Shown piece by piece: positions 8,944 through 17,523 of a DNA stretch of 64,000 bases. A program made the translations under genes and the position numbers. The stretch's first letter is position 1, and each line of letters opens with the position of its first letter. Source of the DNA: Pelobium manganitolerans (GTDB taxonomy: Bacteria; Bacteroidota; Bacteroidia; Sphingobacteriales; Sphingobacteriaceae); assembly GCF_003609575.1 (NCBI RefSeq), contig NZ_MBTA01000001.1, positions 62,001 to 126,000 of the forward strand, written 5' to 3'. The notes under the pieces were generated by a model, which was not told where the DNA came from, did not search any database, and worked only from the letters and a program-made list of their open reading frames with translations.

Positions 8944-10359
8944 CTAGTTTACTTGCAATAACGATTTGGGCAGTTTTACCCGGCAAAGCTGGTAGGCATC
9001 ATCTTTATAAGTGGTAAAATATAAATACTCGTTTTCGTCATCGTACACCATAGAAGTTTCGGAAGCTGCAGAGTTGATCTTTGGCCCAAGGTTGATGGGT
9101 TCGCTCCAGTTTTTCCAAGTATCGTCTAGCCTTTGTGTAAAGTACAAATCATCGTAACCGTGGCTGCTAAAACCATTGCTGGCAAAAAACAGGGCTTTGC
9201 CGTCTTTGCTCAAAAAAGGAGAATATTCATCGTTGGCCGAGTTAACCGCTTTTCCCAAGTTCTGTAACAGGGAGTAGCTCCCGTCTTCCTTTACCTTTGC
9301 AAAGTACAAATCCATGCCGCCTTGGCTGATGTCGGATTCTACAGCCATTACGATAATGCTTCCGTCTGCGTTGGCGCTAAGGTTAGATGCATCGTCCAAA
9401 CTGCTGTATGCAATTACCTGCACAGGTTTTTCAAGATTAAATTCGCCGTTGTTCTCAGAAAATATCTGATAACCTGTTTCGCTAGTGGCTTTTTTAAACG
9501 GCGCACCGCCTACCACATATTTACCACCAATTATGGTAGCTAAATAGTTGTAGTTTGGGTTTTTGTTGATGCTTGCGGGCAAAGCTGTTAAATTGCTGAG
9601 CACGCCGTTGGCTAAATCAAAGCTGTAAATTTTGGTGCGATCTTCTTCATCAGCAATGTTAACATATAACTTACTAGGTGTAACAAAATCGGCATTGATG
9701 GAAGTTTTGGAAGTGTATAACACTTCTGGCTGTGCAAGATTCTCTAGGCTTTTGCTGGTGTTTATTTGAGGTAAAATTGGTTGTTCCGAATCGGAAATAC
9801 CAATGGCATCAATTTGTTTGTCGCCGGCTGTTTTGGTAAAATTGAATACCACGCGCAAAGCTTTGATGTTTTGTAAAGGTTCGTCTAAAACGGCGTATTC
9901 TATGCCAGGGTTTACGTTTACCTGTGGCGCCTCAACCACCTTACGACGTTTGCGGTTAAAATAATAGCCCCGGGTAAATTCCTGAGATTTCGCTTTCCAG
10001 TTGGTGAGGTTTATTTTATTGCGGAAAACTTCTTTGTACTTGCCGTCTCCGGTGCCGGCCATCACCTTTACTAAACAACCCGAATTGAGGTTTTCAAAGA
10101 TGGCAATCTGCTTTACAGACTGTGCCTGGGCAAACTCCACTTCAATAAAATCATGTCCGTCATTTGCGTTTTTAGGTGCCCAAGCGTTGGGGCTATCGCC
10201 ACCTTGCGGAAAGGCATCCGGGCGCCCAACCACTCTGCGCGAGCTGTATTGTTTACCGCCCAAATCTGACGAGCTTTTGATCACTTTTGCTACCCATTGC
10301 ACTTGCTGTGCTTGGCTTAAGACAGGGATTAAGCATAATAAGAGTAAAACTTTTTTCAT
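8944..10359 (-). CDS. Secreted PD40-type beta-propeller protein
   Basis: The 471-residue product starts at the ATG at 10359, which begins a clear signal peptide (MKKVLLLLCLIPVLSQAQ); an in-frame extension upstream lacks one. Residues about 20-180 look like a jelly-roll, discoidin-like module (HDFIEVEFAQAQSVKQIAIF). The second half has propeller repeats of PD40/TolB type, for example LSANADGSIIVMAVESD, FLSKDGKALFFASNGF and MVYDDENEYLYFTTYKDD. Similar propellers occur at the front of Bacteroidetes OmpA-family envelope proteins, but the OmpA peptidoglycan-binding domain is missing here. A terminator separates it from the PQQ-propeller gene upstream. The specific role is unknown; the location should be periplasm or outer surface. 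Confidence 0.72.
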   Translation of the reverse strand: MKKVLLLLCLIPVLSQAQQVQWVAKVIKSSSDLGGKQYSSRRVVGRPDAFPQGGDSPNAWAPKNANDGHDFIEVEFAQAQSVKQIAIFENLNSGCLVKVMAGTGDGKYKEVFRNKINLTNWKAKSQEFTRGYYFNRKRRKVVEAPQVNVNPGIEYAVLDEPLQNIKALRVVFNFTKTAGDKQIDAIGISDSEQPILPQINTSKSLENLAQPEVLYTSKTSINADFVTPSKLYVNIADEEDRTKIYSFDLANGVLSNLTALPASINKNPNYNYLATIIGGKYVVGGAPFKKATSETGYQIFSENNGEFNLEKPVQVIAYSSLDDASNLSANADGSIIVMAVESDISQGGMDLYFAKVKEDGSYSLLQNLGKAVNSANDEYSPFLSKDGKALFFASNGFSSHGYDDLYFTQRLDDTWKNWSEPINLGPKINSAASETSMVYDDENEYLYFTTYKDDAYQLCRVKLPKSLLQVN

Positions 10360-10387
10360 GTTAAAATTGGATTGAAAGCTATTTTGA

Positions 10388-10419
10388 ACAAAAAACGGCT
10401 GCAACCTAAGTTGCAACCG
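10388..10419 (-). terminator. Intrinsic terminator of the PQQ-propeller gene
   Basis: Read on the minus strand, CGGTTGCAAC (10419-10410) and GTTGCAGCCG (10405-10396) form a 10-bp stem with one mismatch and a 4-base loop, followed by a T-tract. It lies 35 bases after the stop of the gene ending at 10454. Confidence 0.75.
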
Positions 10420-10453
10420 TACCACAAACAATTGCTATAAAAGCAATAGGTCT

Positions 10454-12304
10454 TTAATTATTTACTTTAATCTTCTCTACTTTTTTGTTTTTGAAGGCGT
10501 AAATGTATTCGCCGTCTTCAGAGATGTCGATACCGTCGCCATAAACCGGACTTCCGCCTTTGCCTTTGCTTTCTACCGTTCCTTTGGTTTCGCCGGTTTC
10601 CATGTTAATACCGTGAATAATGTTTTTGCTGTTTTTCTGGTTTCTTAAAAAGAAGTTTCCGTTAATGTCGTACCAATAGTCGATACCGGCCAATTTATCT
10701 GTTGCATAAACACGGCTGCCATCGGCTTTTTTATAGCTGGCCAAACCTTTTTCTGATACCACCACGCAATTGTCGCCATAATCAATTACGTCAAAAGCTT
10801 TTCCAACTTTGGCATTGCCGTGTTTAACATTAAACAGCTGTTTGCCCGATGCGATATCGTAAGAATAAAACTCGTCTCCATCGCCAATAAATACCGTTTT
10901 ACCTTTGTCGATCACCATATCGGTAATGCGCTTGTCAAAACGTTCTGACCTCCACGCGGTAGCGCCATCTTTGTCGTTTAAACAAAGCAAACTGTTTTTT
11001 TGGTTCACATAATCCCAATAAATTTTATAGGTAGTGCTAGTACTGCTCAATCCGGTAGAGCCGAGTCCACCGCCGCTTGTTTGCCTCTCAATTTCTTGTA
11101 CCTGAACTTTACCACCTACCTGCACTAATATCTTGTCGCCAGATTTATAAAGTTTAGGCATAGAGAAGGCACCAGTGATTTTTTCTGAAGCCCACAACAG
11201 CTTGCCGGTTTGCAAATCGTGTTTTTCAACATATTTGGTTCTAGAGCGGTTTGCAAAAATCACAATGTACACCGCGTCATCGGTAAACAAAGGATCGGCA
11301 AGGGTGCGGTAAATTTTCTTTTGGCTACCGCCTTTGCCCGCCATATTGTTTAAGAAGCTGTTGTTGGTTTTATCCATGTCGTTTTCATAGGCAACCTCCC
11401 AAAGTTTTTGGCCGTTGTTGAAGTTGAAAACCTGGATACCATCTAACCATAAAAATACTTTATCGCCTTTTAACCAAATGTCTAAGATTGGTTTGCGGGT
11501 TACTAGCTCTTTCTCTACCGTACCGCGGAAAGACGCATCCCACACGATTTCGCCGTTTGTAGCGTTAATTTTTAGAAGCTGGTTTTTAAAGCCGCTAATT
11601 AAAGCACCTAATGCAGTTGGTTTGTAATTAAGCATTACAATCTCGTTCTTCGCCTTATCGTACTGGTACTCGGCAACGGCGCCTTTGATTAATTTGGTTT
11701 CCCAAACTTTTTCGCCTGTTTTAGCTTTTACCAAGTTCATCCCGTCTTTTTGCGCAATTAAAAAGGCATCAAGCTCGTCAATGTATTTAACGGTTTCAAT
11801 ATCTTCTGAGCTGCTACCCAACATCCCACGGTCTTTTGGTAACAGGTTTTGGTAGTTTTCGCTGCTCCAAAGTTCTTTACCTGTAGCAATATCCAGCACC
11901 GCAATACGGTCTGTGCCAAGCTTACGCGAGTCGAACAAAAACAGGTATCCACCTTTGCCTCCCTCTTTCCAGATAGAAAACTGAAATTCGCACTTATTGG
12001 TTTTGTTGGTGGTGAGGTTTTTAAAGTCGCCTTCCCAAATCTGCTTACCGTCGGCGTCTAATACGGTTGCCGAGTTATCATCTGTACCTAAAATATAGGC
12101 GTCGCCCGTAGATCCGCTTACCGCCAGCCTATTCGCTTTGTTAGAGAATTCAGATTCCCATACGGTTTTAAAGTTGCCGGGGGTTTTGCTGCCTTTAGAT
12201 GGCAACATACTGCCCATTTTTTCTTTTAATTTGCCAAATTGGGCGTTGGCTGCATAACCGCCACTAAGCAATAGCAGTGATAGCGCAATAACTTTTTTGT
12301 TCAT
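10454..12304 (-). CDS. Secreted PQQ-like beta-propeller protein
   Basis: The 616-residue protein has a signal peptide (LSLLLLSGGYAANAQ) and a series of PQQ-like repeats, recognisable from the recurring pattern of a residue run ending in a Gly-x-x-hydrophobic-W turn: DADGKQIWEGDF, DIATGKELWSSENY, KAKTGEKVWETKL, NATNGEIVWDASF, DLQTGKLLWASEK and KDGATAWRSERF. About eight blades are consistent with the length. Such proteins include BamB-like scaffolds and quinoprotein dehydrogenases. No cofactor-binding acidic/Cys-Cys motif is evident, so a structural or carbohydrate-interaction role is more likely than catalysis. It starts 22 bases after a small secreted protein gene on the same strand and probably shares its transcript. 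Confidence 0.78.
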   Translation of the reverse strand: MNKKVIALSLLLLSGGYAANAQFGKLKEKMGSMLPSKGSKTPGNFKTVWESEFSNKANRLAVSGSTGDAYILGTDDNSATVLDADGKQIWEGDFKNLTTNKTNKCEFQFSIWKEGGKGGYLFLFDSRKLGTDRIAVLDIATGKELWSSENYQNLLPKDRGMLGSSSEDIETVKYIDELDAFLIAQKDGMNLVKAKTGEKVWETKLIKGAVAEYQYDKAKNEIVMLNYKPTALGALISGFKNQLLKINATNGEIVWDASFRGTVEKELVTRKPILDIWLKGDKVFLWLDGIQVFNFNNGQKLWEVAYENDMDKTNNSFLNNMAGKGGSQKKIYRTLADPLFTDDAVYIVIFANRSRTKYVEKHDLQTGKLLWASEKITGAFSMPKLYKSGDKILVQVGGKVQVQEIERQTSGGGLGSTGLSSTSTTYKIYWDYVNQKNSLLCLNDKDGATAWRSERFDKRITDMVIDKGKTVFIGDGDEFYSYDIASGKQLFNVKHGNAKVGKAFDVIDYGDNCVVVSEKGLASYKKADGSRVYATDKLAGIDYWYDINGNFFLRNQKNSKNIIHGINMETGETKGTVESKGKGGSPVYGDGIDISEDGEYIYAFKNKKVEKIKVNN

Positions 12305-12325
12305 GGTTTTAGATTATGTTGTGGT

Positions 12326-12706
12326 TTAAATTTGAATGGTTTGTCTGATTTTGTATTTCTGCTGTTTAGGCAACTTGAAATTGAACTTGTAGGCGAGCAG
12401 GTAATCTGATAAAAACTCGAAGAAATCATTGTTTTTGATGTCAGAATCAACCTTAAAAAAAGTGGCTATTTTTCCGTTTTTGACAACAGAAATATCTGTT
12501 ACGATATAACCGCTTACGGCAGCAAACTTTTTGTTTTTCTTTTTTAGAAAGTCTTCGCTTTTAAAAGCTGCTTCCACTTCTTTACTTACTTCTTCTTGCA
12601 CTTGCTCCTCATCTGTTAAAGTGACTCTTTTTTGTGCATAAACCGTGTTTATACTTACAAGGGCAAACAACAAGAAGAAAAAAGAGAGTAAATATTTTTT
12701 GTTCAT
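12326..12706 (-). CDS. Small secreted protein, possibly TonB C-terminal-like
   Basis: The 126-residue product has a signal peptide (LSFFFLLFALVSINTVYAQ), a charged helical stretch rich in Glu and Lys, and then a beta-rich C-terminal half. The order of that half (VVKNGKIATFFKV, then FLSDYLLAYKFNFKLP, then KYKIRQTIQI) resembles the energy-transducing TonB C-terminal fold seen in many stand-alone Bacteroidetes proteins. This is pattern matching by eye and not certain. It leads the minus-strand group that includes the PQQ propeller and shares a divergent upstream region, with two hairpins, with the dacB-like gene. Confidence 0.55.
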   Translation of the reverse strand: MNKKYLLSFFFLLFALVSINTVYAQKRVTLTDEEQVQEEVSKEVEAAFKSEDFLKKKNKKFAAVSGYIVTDISVVKNGKIATFFKVDSDIKNNDFFEFLSDYLLAYKFNFKLPKQQKYKIRQTIQI

Positions 12707-12752
12707 GGTTAATTATTTGTAGGGTAAAAGTACCGTTACAAACAAAAGGTGT

Positions 12753-12796
12753 AAATACGTAGAATTACGTATTTTTCTGTACCGCGAATTACGCGG
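12753..12796. promoter_or_regulatory. Pair of palindromes in a divergent promoter region
   Basis: AAATACGTA (12753-12761) and TACGTATTT (12766-12774) form a perfect 9-bp dyad around GAAT, and CCGCG (12782-12786) pairs with CGCGG (12792-12796) around AATTA. Both share the core AATTACG. They lie between two divergent genes, so they could be regulator sites or transcript hairpins; no regulator is assigned. Confidence 0.4.
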
Positions 12797-12942
12797 GGAT
12801 TGCCTGATTATTTATTACCCAACGATTGGTAGCCAAACCGATGGCAGGCATTTTTTGCACAAACCCTGCTCCTAGTATCATTATTGCTTTATTTTTGATT
12901 TTTCAATCGGCTCCGTTTCTGGGTCGCCATCAAAAAATATTA

Positions 12943-14319
12943 ATGAAAAAGGCATTTTTACTTTCTATCTTCTGCATAGCAATTATTTCTAAAAGCATCG
13001 CGCAAAGCTTAAACAGCAAATTAGCGAGCGCCTATCAAAAGTTCATCGCTTCTCCTTCGCTAAAATATGCGTCGGTAGGGTTTAGCGTGCTGGATAGCAA
13101 AAGCGGAAATGTAGTTTTTGCGCGAGATGAAAACCGGGGTTTAGCGCCTGCATCTACATTAAAAGTGGTTACGGCAGCCACAGCTTTAGATTTATTGGGT
13201 CCAGATTTCACTTATGAAACCGCTGTAGCTTACACCGGAAAAATTGAAGGAAACACTTTGAATGGCGACTTAATTATCACCGGCACGGGCGACCCCACCT
13301 TGGGCAGCGAACGTTGGGAAAAAACCAGCAAGGCGCAAGTGCTGAACCGTATTTTGTTTAATTTACAACAGAAAGGCATCCAAAAAATTAACGGAAAAGT
13401 AATTGCAGACGCGTCTGCGTGGGACACGCAATCTTTGCCCATTGGCTGGATTTGGCAGGATATGGGGAATTATTACGGCGCCGGAACATCGGCACTCTGC
13501 TGGGGTGAAAATGCTTTTTACCTCAGCTTTAGGCCGGGTAAAACTGCTGTTGAATTAAATAAAAGCAGCCTTACTTATCCTTTTTTAGAAATCCATAACG
13601 AGCTAAGTAGCGGTGCGGTAGGTTCGGGAGACAATGTTTACGCCTACTCCGCGCCTTATACCAATCAGATTTTTTTAAGGGGCACTTACGCTATTGATCT
13701 AAAAAAAGACATTGGCTTGTCGTTACCAAACCCGCCTTTGGCGATGGCTTATGATGTTGCCGATTTTTTGAATAAAAACGGCTTTGGAAACATCGGATAC
13801 CAAGCTAAAATAGAAGGCGCCAGTATCGCAGGCAATGCCCTATTCAAAATACAATCGCCACCGCTAAGCGAAATTGTTTATTGGTTTAACCAAAAAAGCA
13901 TTAATCTTTACGGCGAGCAAATGCTGCGCACTTTGGCTTCTAAATTTGGTAAAAGTACTTCTACGATAGAGGGCCTGCGCGTATTGAACAATTACTGGGG
14001 AAAAAAAGGCATCAGCGAAGGCGAATTGAATATAGGCGACGGTAGCGGTTTATCGCCCGCCAACAGGGCGAGCACTTTGGCTATGGCAAAAGTATTGGCT
14101 TATGCCAGGCAACAGGTTTGGTTTGATGTTTTTTACAAGAGCATCCCTTTGCACAACCAGCAAAAAATGAAAAGCGGCACCATTGCCGATGTTTTAGCTT
14201 ATTGCGGCTATGCTGGCGAGGGGCAAAATCTCAGCTTCTCAATAATGGTCAATAATTATCAGGGTAGCACAACGCAAATGAGACAGCAACTGTACCGTTT
14301 TTTAGATAGCTTAAAATGA
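12943..14319 (+). CDS. dacB: D-alanyl-D-alanine carboxypeptidase/endopeptidase, PBP4 type
   Basis: This periplasmic class C penicillin-binding protein trims or cleaves peptidoglycan cross-links. The three penicillin-binding motifs are present in order: STLK near residue 70 (SxxK, nucleophile Ser), SIN near 319 (SxN position, in SINLYGEQML), and KSG near 409 (KTG position). The long insert between the first two motifs matches the PBP4/DacB family, and 458 residues is a normal length. I chose the ATG at 12943 because it begins a signal peptide (MKKAFLLSIFCIAIIS); a longer in-frame start at 12826 has no such signal. A TATTTTTG box at 12890-12897 is a possible -7 element. The gene converges on a histidine kinase with only 2 bases between the stops. 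Confidence 0.88.
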   Translation: MKKAFLLSIFCIAIISKSIAQSLNSKLASAYQKFIASPSLKYASVGFSVLDSKSGNVVFARDENRGLAPASTLKVVTAATALDLLGPDFTYETAVAYTGKIEGNTLNGDLIITGTGDPTLGSERWEKTSKAQVLNRILFNLQQKGIQKINGKVIADASAWDTQSLPIGWIWQDMGNYYGAGTSALCWGENAFYLSFRPGKTAVELNKSSLTYPFLEIHNELSSGAVGSGDNVYAYSAPYTNQIFLRGTYAIDLKKDIGLSLPNPPLAMAYDVADFLNKNGFGNIGYQAKIEGASIAGNALFKIQSPPLSEIVYWFNQKSINLYGEQMLRTLASKFGKSTSTIEGLRVLNNYWGKKGISEGELNIGDGSGLSPANRASTLAMAKVLAYARQQVWFDVFYKSIPLHNQQKMKSGTIADVLAYCGYAGEGQNLSFSIMVNNYQGSTTQMRQQLYRFLDSLK

Positions 14320-14321
14320 TT

Positions 14322-15362
14322 TTAAAAAGTGATGGTAAAGCAAGCGCCTTTGCCATCGCCATCGCTGTGCGCCTGTAAACTGCCACCGGTTTGTTCAATT
14401 ATTTTTTTGCTGAGGTGCAAGCCCAAACCAACTGAAGGTTCATTTGCAGTGCCTTTTCGGCCACTTTTGCGCGCATCATTGAACAGCGTTTTCGCATATT
14501 TTTCTGAAAAGCCAAGACCTTCATCTTTAACAGAAATTTGTATTTGATTGTCTTTACGGGCGGTAGTAATGGTTACGCTTTGGCCATCGTAAGAGAACTT
14601 TACCGCATTTGACAGCAAATTTTGCAACACCAAAGACAAATTGCTTTTGCTTCGGTTGGTGTGCAAGTTTTCTTTACTCAGGTTTTGGATAACGTTGATA
14701 TTTTTTTGGGCAAAGGCCGATTTTAGCTTCAGCACTTCATCCTGTATAAAGGAATTGACATCGTACTCCAAAAGCTCTGCATGGCCAATGCTACTTACCG
14801 TAGCTGCCAGTTGCTCTAGCAAGCGGCTAAGTGTGTCCAGCTGTGATTTGGTGATGGTTTCAATTTGCCCAATATAGGTATTCAGATGCTCGGTATCAAT
14901 CTTTACCAGCTCGCAAAGCGCTACAATCTGGTTCAACGGCGTACGTAAATTATGCGTTACTAAAGAAGCCATTTGGCGTTTCTCGGTTGACAGGCGGTCC
15001 AGGTGATTAATAGTTTCTTGGATCAGCATCATCAAACGTCCGGCTTCATCCGGAAAATGGGTAGGTAAGGCTGGCAAAACGCCTCTGCTCATATATTCTT
15101 TAAGCGCTTTATCGCTCAACAACAATGGCGAAAGCAACCTCCGTAAAACATATAAAGTTACCCCGGTTGATGCTAGGGTGAGCCCCAATACCAGCATAAT
15201 GACAGCTTTACTAGATAAAAGCTCGGCCGGACTATTTAGCACAAAAAAGATAATCCCGATTAACGGAATGTGTATCCCCACAAAAGCTACAAAAAGAAAT
15301 TTTAAGCTATAATTGTACTTAATTAGCGGAAAATGCGATAGTCGTCTGTATATGGCGTCCAT
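14322..15362 (-). CDS. Membrane-bound sensor histidine kinase, orphan
   Basis: The 346-residue kinase has two membrane helices (about 22-45 and 52-75) separated by a very short loop, so it probably does not sense a periplasmic ligand through a folded domain. A helical linker follows. The phospho-acceptor motif THNLRTPL puts the His at residue 137; the Asn next to it, instead of the usual Glu, is the HN variant of the H-box. The ATPase domain shows the N-box NLLSNAVKFSYDG, the G1 box KDEGLGFS and the G2 region GLGLHLSKKI. No response regulator gene is adjacent, so the partner is unknown. Confidence 0.85.
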   Translation of the reverse strand: MDAIYRRLSHFPLIKYNYSLKFLFVAFVGIHIPLIGIIFFVLNSPAELLSSKAVIMLVLGLTLASTGVTLYVLRRLLSPLLLSDKALKEYMSRGVLPALPTHFPDEAGRLMMLIQETINHLDRLSTEKRQMASLVTHNLRTPLNQIVALCELVKIDTEHLNTYIGQIETITKSQLDTLSRLLEQLAATVSSIGHAELLEYDVNSFIQDEVLKLKSAFAQKNINVIQNLSKENLHTNRSKSNLSLVLQNLLSNAVKFSYDGQSVTITTARKDNQIQISVKDEGLGFSEKYAKTLFNDARKSGRKGTANEPSVGLGLHLSKKIIEQTGGSLQAHSDGDGKGACFTITF

Positions 15363-15410
15363 GCGTATTAGTACGTTTAGCAGGTTGCAATAGTTTTAAA
15401 AAATTTCAGA

Positions 15411-16883
15411 TTGAGTAAAAAAGCAGGTATAGTTGGAGCCGGATTAGCAGGTATAGCCACCGCCATACGCTTGGCCTGTAAAGGTTATCAGGTGCGAGTG
15501 TTTGAGGCCAACAGTTATCCCGGCGGCAAGCTTTCTGCTTTTGAGCAAGGCGCTTACCGTTTTGATGCAGGCCCCAGCTTGTTTACCATGCCCCAGTATG
15601 TGGATGAGCTGTTTACACTAGCCGGAAAAAACCCGCGGGCTTATTTCAACTACCAAAAACTGGAAGAAATTTGCCACTATTTTTGGGATGACGGTGTGCA
15701 GTTGCGTGCCTTTGCCAATAAAGATGAATTTGCTGCGGAGGTGGAGAAAAAAACCAAATCCACCGCTCTGGAGCTTAAAAAATATCTGAATAAAAGCAAA
15801 GAAATTTATGGCATTACGCACCGCGTTTTTCTTGAGCAATCTTTGCACTTGCTAAAAACCTACACCAACAGCAATACCGCAAAATCTTTCTTAAACATCG
15901 GTAAAATTGATGCCATGCGCACTATGGCGCAAGCTAACCAAGGTTTTTTTAGCGATGAAAAAATGGTGCAGTACGCCAACCGCTTTGCAACGTACAATGG
16001 TTCAAATCCCTATCAAGCGCCAGCTACGTTAAATATAATACCGCATTTAGAACAAAATTTAGGTGCTTATTTCCCAGACGGAGGCATGTATAGCATCACT
16101 TTAGCCTTGCTCAAACTGGCCGAAGAGCTGGGTGTAAAGTTCAGCTTTAACCAAAACGTGGAGGAAATCATCGTCAAAAATGGTGCGGTAACAGGGCTGA
16201 AAACTGTAAATCAGGTTTATGATTTTGACCTGGTGCTTTCTAACATGGACGTTTATTTTACCTACACCAAACTGCTGAAAAACTTTAAAGCACCCAAACA
16301 AATTTTAACGCAAGAACGCTCAAGCTCGGCCTTGATTTTTTACTGGGGCATCAAAAAGCAATTTGCAGATTTAGGCTTGCACAATATCTTTTTCAGCGAC
16401 GATTACCGTGCCGAGTTTGATGCCATCTTCAACACAAAAACAATCTATCGGGACCCAACCGTTTATGTAAACATCAGCGCTAAGCTGAAAAGCGATGACG
16501 CACCCAGCGGTTGCGAAAACTGGTTTACCATGATAAATGTACCCAACAATAGCGGGCAAAATTGGGATAAGCTCATTACCGAAGCTCGCGAATACATACT
16601 CAAAAAGCTAAGCAAAGTATTAAAAACAGATGTCGCTTCGCTTATAGAAAACGAAAGCGTGTTAGACCCACGAAGTATCGAAAGCAAAACCTCCTCTTTC
16701 CGTGGCTCATTGTACGGCACCAGTTCTAACGGGAAATTTGCCGCCTTTTTGCGCCACGCAAACTTTAACAAAAAGCTTAAAAATTTATATTTTGTAGGCG
16801 GTAGCGTGCATCCGGGCGGTGGCATACCGCTGGCTTTGCTTTCTGCCAAAATAGTTGCCGATATGATAAAACCGGCGAAATAA
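15411..16883 (+). CDS. Carotenoid desaturase, CrtI/CrtD type, TTG start
   Basis: The 490-residue flavoprotein should introduce double bases into an acyclic carotenoid chain. An FAD-binding GxGxxG loop (IVGAGLAGIATA) opens the protein, PGGKLSAFEQGAYRFDAGPS follows, and the family's C-terminal signature is seen in FVGGSVHPGGGIPLALLSAK. The start is TTG at 15411, because an in-frame stop lies at 15378 and no ATG or GTG comes between. It heads a run of same-strand genes for acyl transfer, glycosyl transfer and end-group hydration. That setting favours a CrtD-like 3,4-desaturase acting after CruF over a primary phytoene desaturase, but sequence inspection alone cannot separate the two. Confidence 0.85.
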   Translation: MSKKAGIVGAGLAGIATAIRLACKGYQVRVFEANSYPGGKLSAFEQGAYRFDAGPSLFTMPQYVDELFTLAGKNPRAYFNYQKLEEICHYFWDDGVQLRAFANKDEFAAEVEKKTKSTALELKKYLNKSKEIYGITHRVFLEQSLHLLKTYTNSNTAKSFLNIGKIDAMRTMAQANQGFFSDEKMVQYANRFATYNGSNPYQAPATLNIIPHLEQNLGAYFPDGGMYSITLALLKLAEELGVKFSFNQNVEEIIVKNGAVTGLKTVNQVYDFDLVLSNMDVYFTYTKLLKNFKAPKQILTQERSSSALIFYWGIKKQFADLGLHNIFFSDDYRAEFDAIFNTKTIYRDPTVYVNISAKLKSDDAPSGCENWFTMINVPNNSGQNWDKLITEAREYILKKLSKVLKTDVASLIENESVLDPRSIESKTSSFRGSLYGTSSNGKFAAFLRHANFNKKLKNLYFVGGSVHPGGGIPLALLSAKIVADMIKPAK

Positions 16884-16899
16884 AATCTGCAAAAAGAGG

Positions 16900-17523
16900 A
16901 TGATTAAACCGAAATCCAACAAAATTATTTACGCATTTTTTGCTTGGTACATCAAGCGGATTATCGGAAAAGATTTTTCGGGTTTCCATTTTCAAGCTAT
17001 TGATTATCCTAAAGAGAAAGCAATTTTGTTGTTGGCCAACCATTTTAGTTGGTGGGACGGTTTTATCCTTTTTCAGCTTAACCGACTGTATTTCAAAAAG
17101 AAATTTCATGTGATGGTGCTGGAGGAAACCTCAAAAAAGGTGAGATTTTTAAAATATCTGGGTGCATTTAGCATCCAAAAAAACGCAAAAAGTTTGTTAG
17201 AAAGCTTAGATTACGCCGGCAGCTTGCTTAACCAGCCGGATAACTTATTGCTGATTTTCCCCCAAGGCCAACTGCAGTCGCAACACAGCAAAAGCATCAG
17301 CTTTCAAAAAGGCTTGTTTAAAATAATAAATGCGTCGCAAAAGAACTTTAGTTACATTTTTGCCGTTACCTTGGTAGACTATTTCCAGCATCGGAAACCT
17401 AAAATCCATATATTTTTGCAACATTGGCAGGCACCGCCATTCGCCAGTTTACAAATGATAAAAACGGCTTACAACAAGCATTACGAAGAGGTTTTGCAAC
17501 AACAATCGGAGATTAAAGTATGA
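16900..17523 (+). CDS. Lysophospholipid-acyltransferase-like protein, probable carotenoid glycoside acyltransferase
   Basis: The 207-residue protein has the PlsC-type acyltransferase motif I as NHFSWWDGF near residue 47 (Hx4D) and a motif III-like FPQGQLQS near residue 124, where Gln replaces the usual Glu. It has no strong membrane helix and should act at the inner leaflet. The gene begins 16 bases after the desaturase and its TGA overlaps the ATG of the glycosyltransferase. The location between carotenoid genes suggests it esterifies the sugar or a hydroxyl of the pigment with a fatty acid; a general phospholipid role is the alternative. Confidence 0.72.
   Translation: MIKPKSNKIIYAFFAWYIKRIIGKDFSGFHFQAIDYPKEKAILLLANHFSWWDGFILFQLNRLYFKKKFHVMVLEETSKKVRFLKYLGAFSIQKNAKSLLESLDYAGSLLNQPDNLLLIFPQGQLQSQHSKSISFQKGLFKIINASQKNFSYIFAVTLVDYFQHRKPKIHIFLQHWQAPPFASLQMIKTAYNKHYEEVLQQQSEIKV

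Noticed and set aside
10001-10375. 124-codon plus-strand frame opposite the PD40 protein
   Set aside because: It is antisense to a well-supported gene and covers its signal peptide; composition follows the complementary codons.
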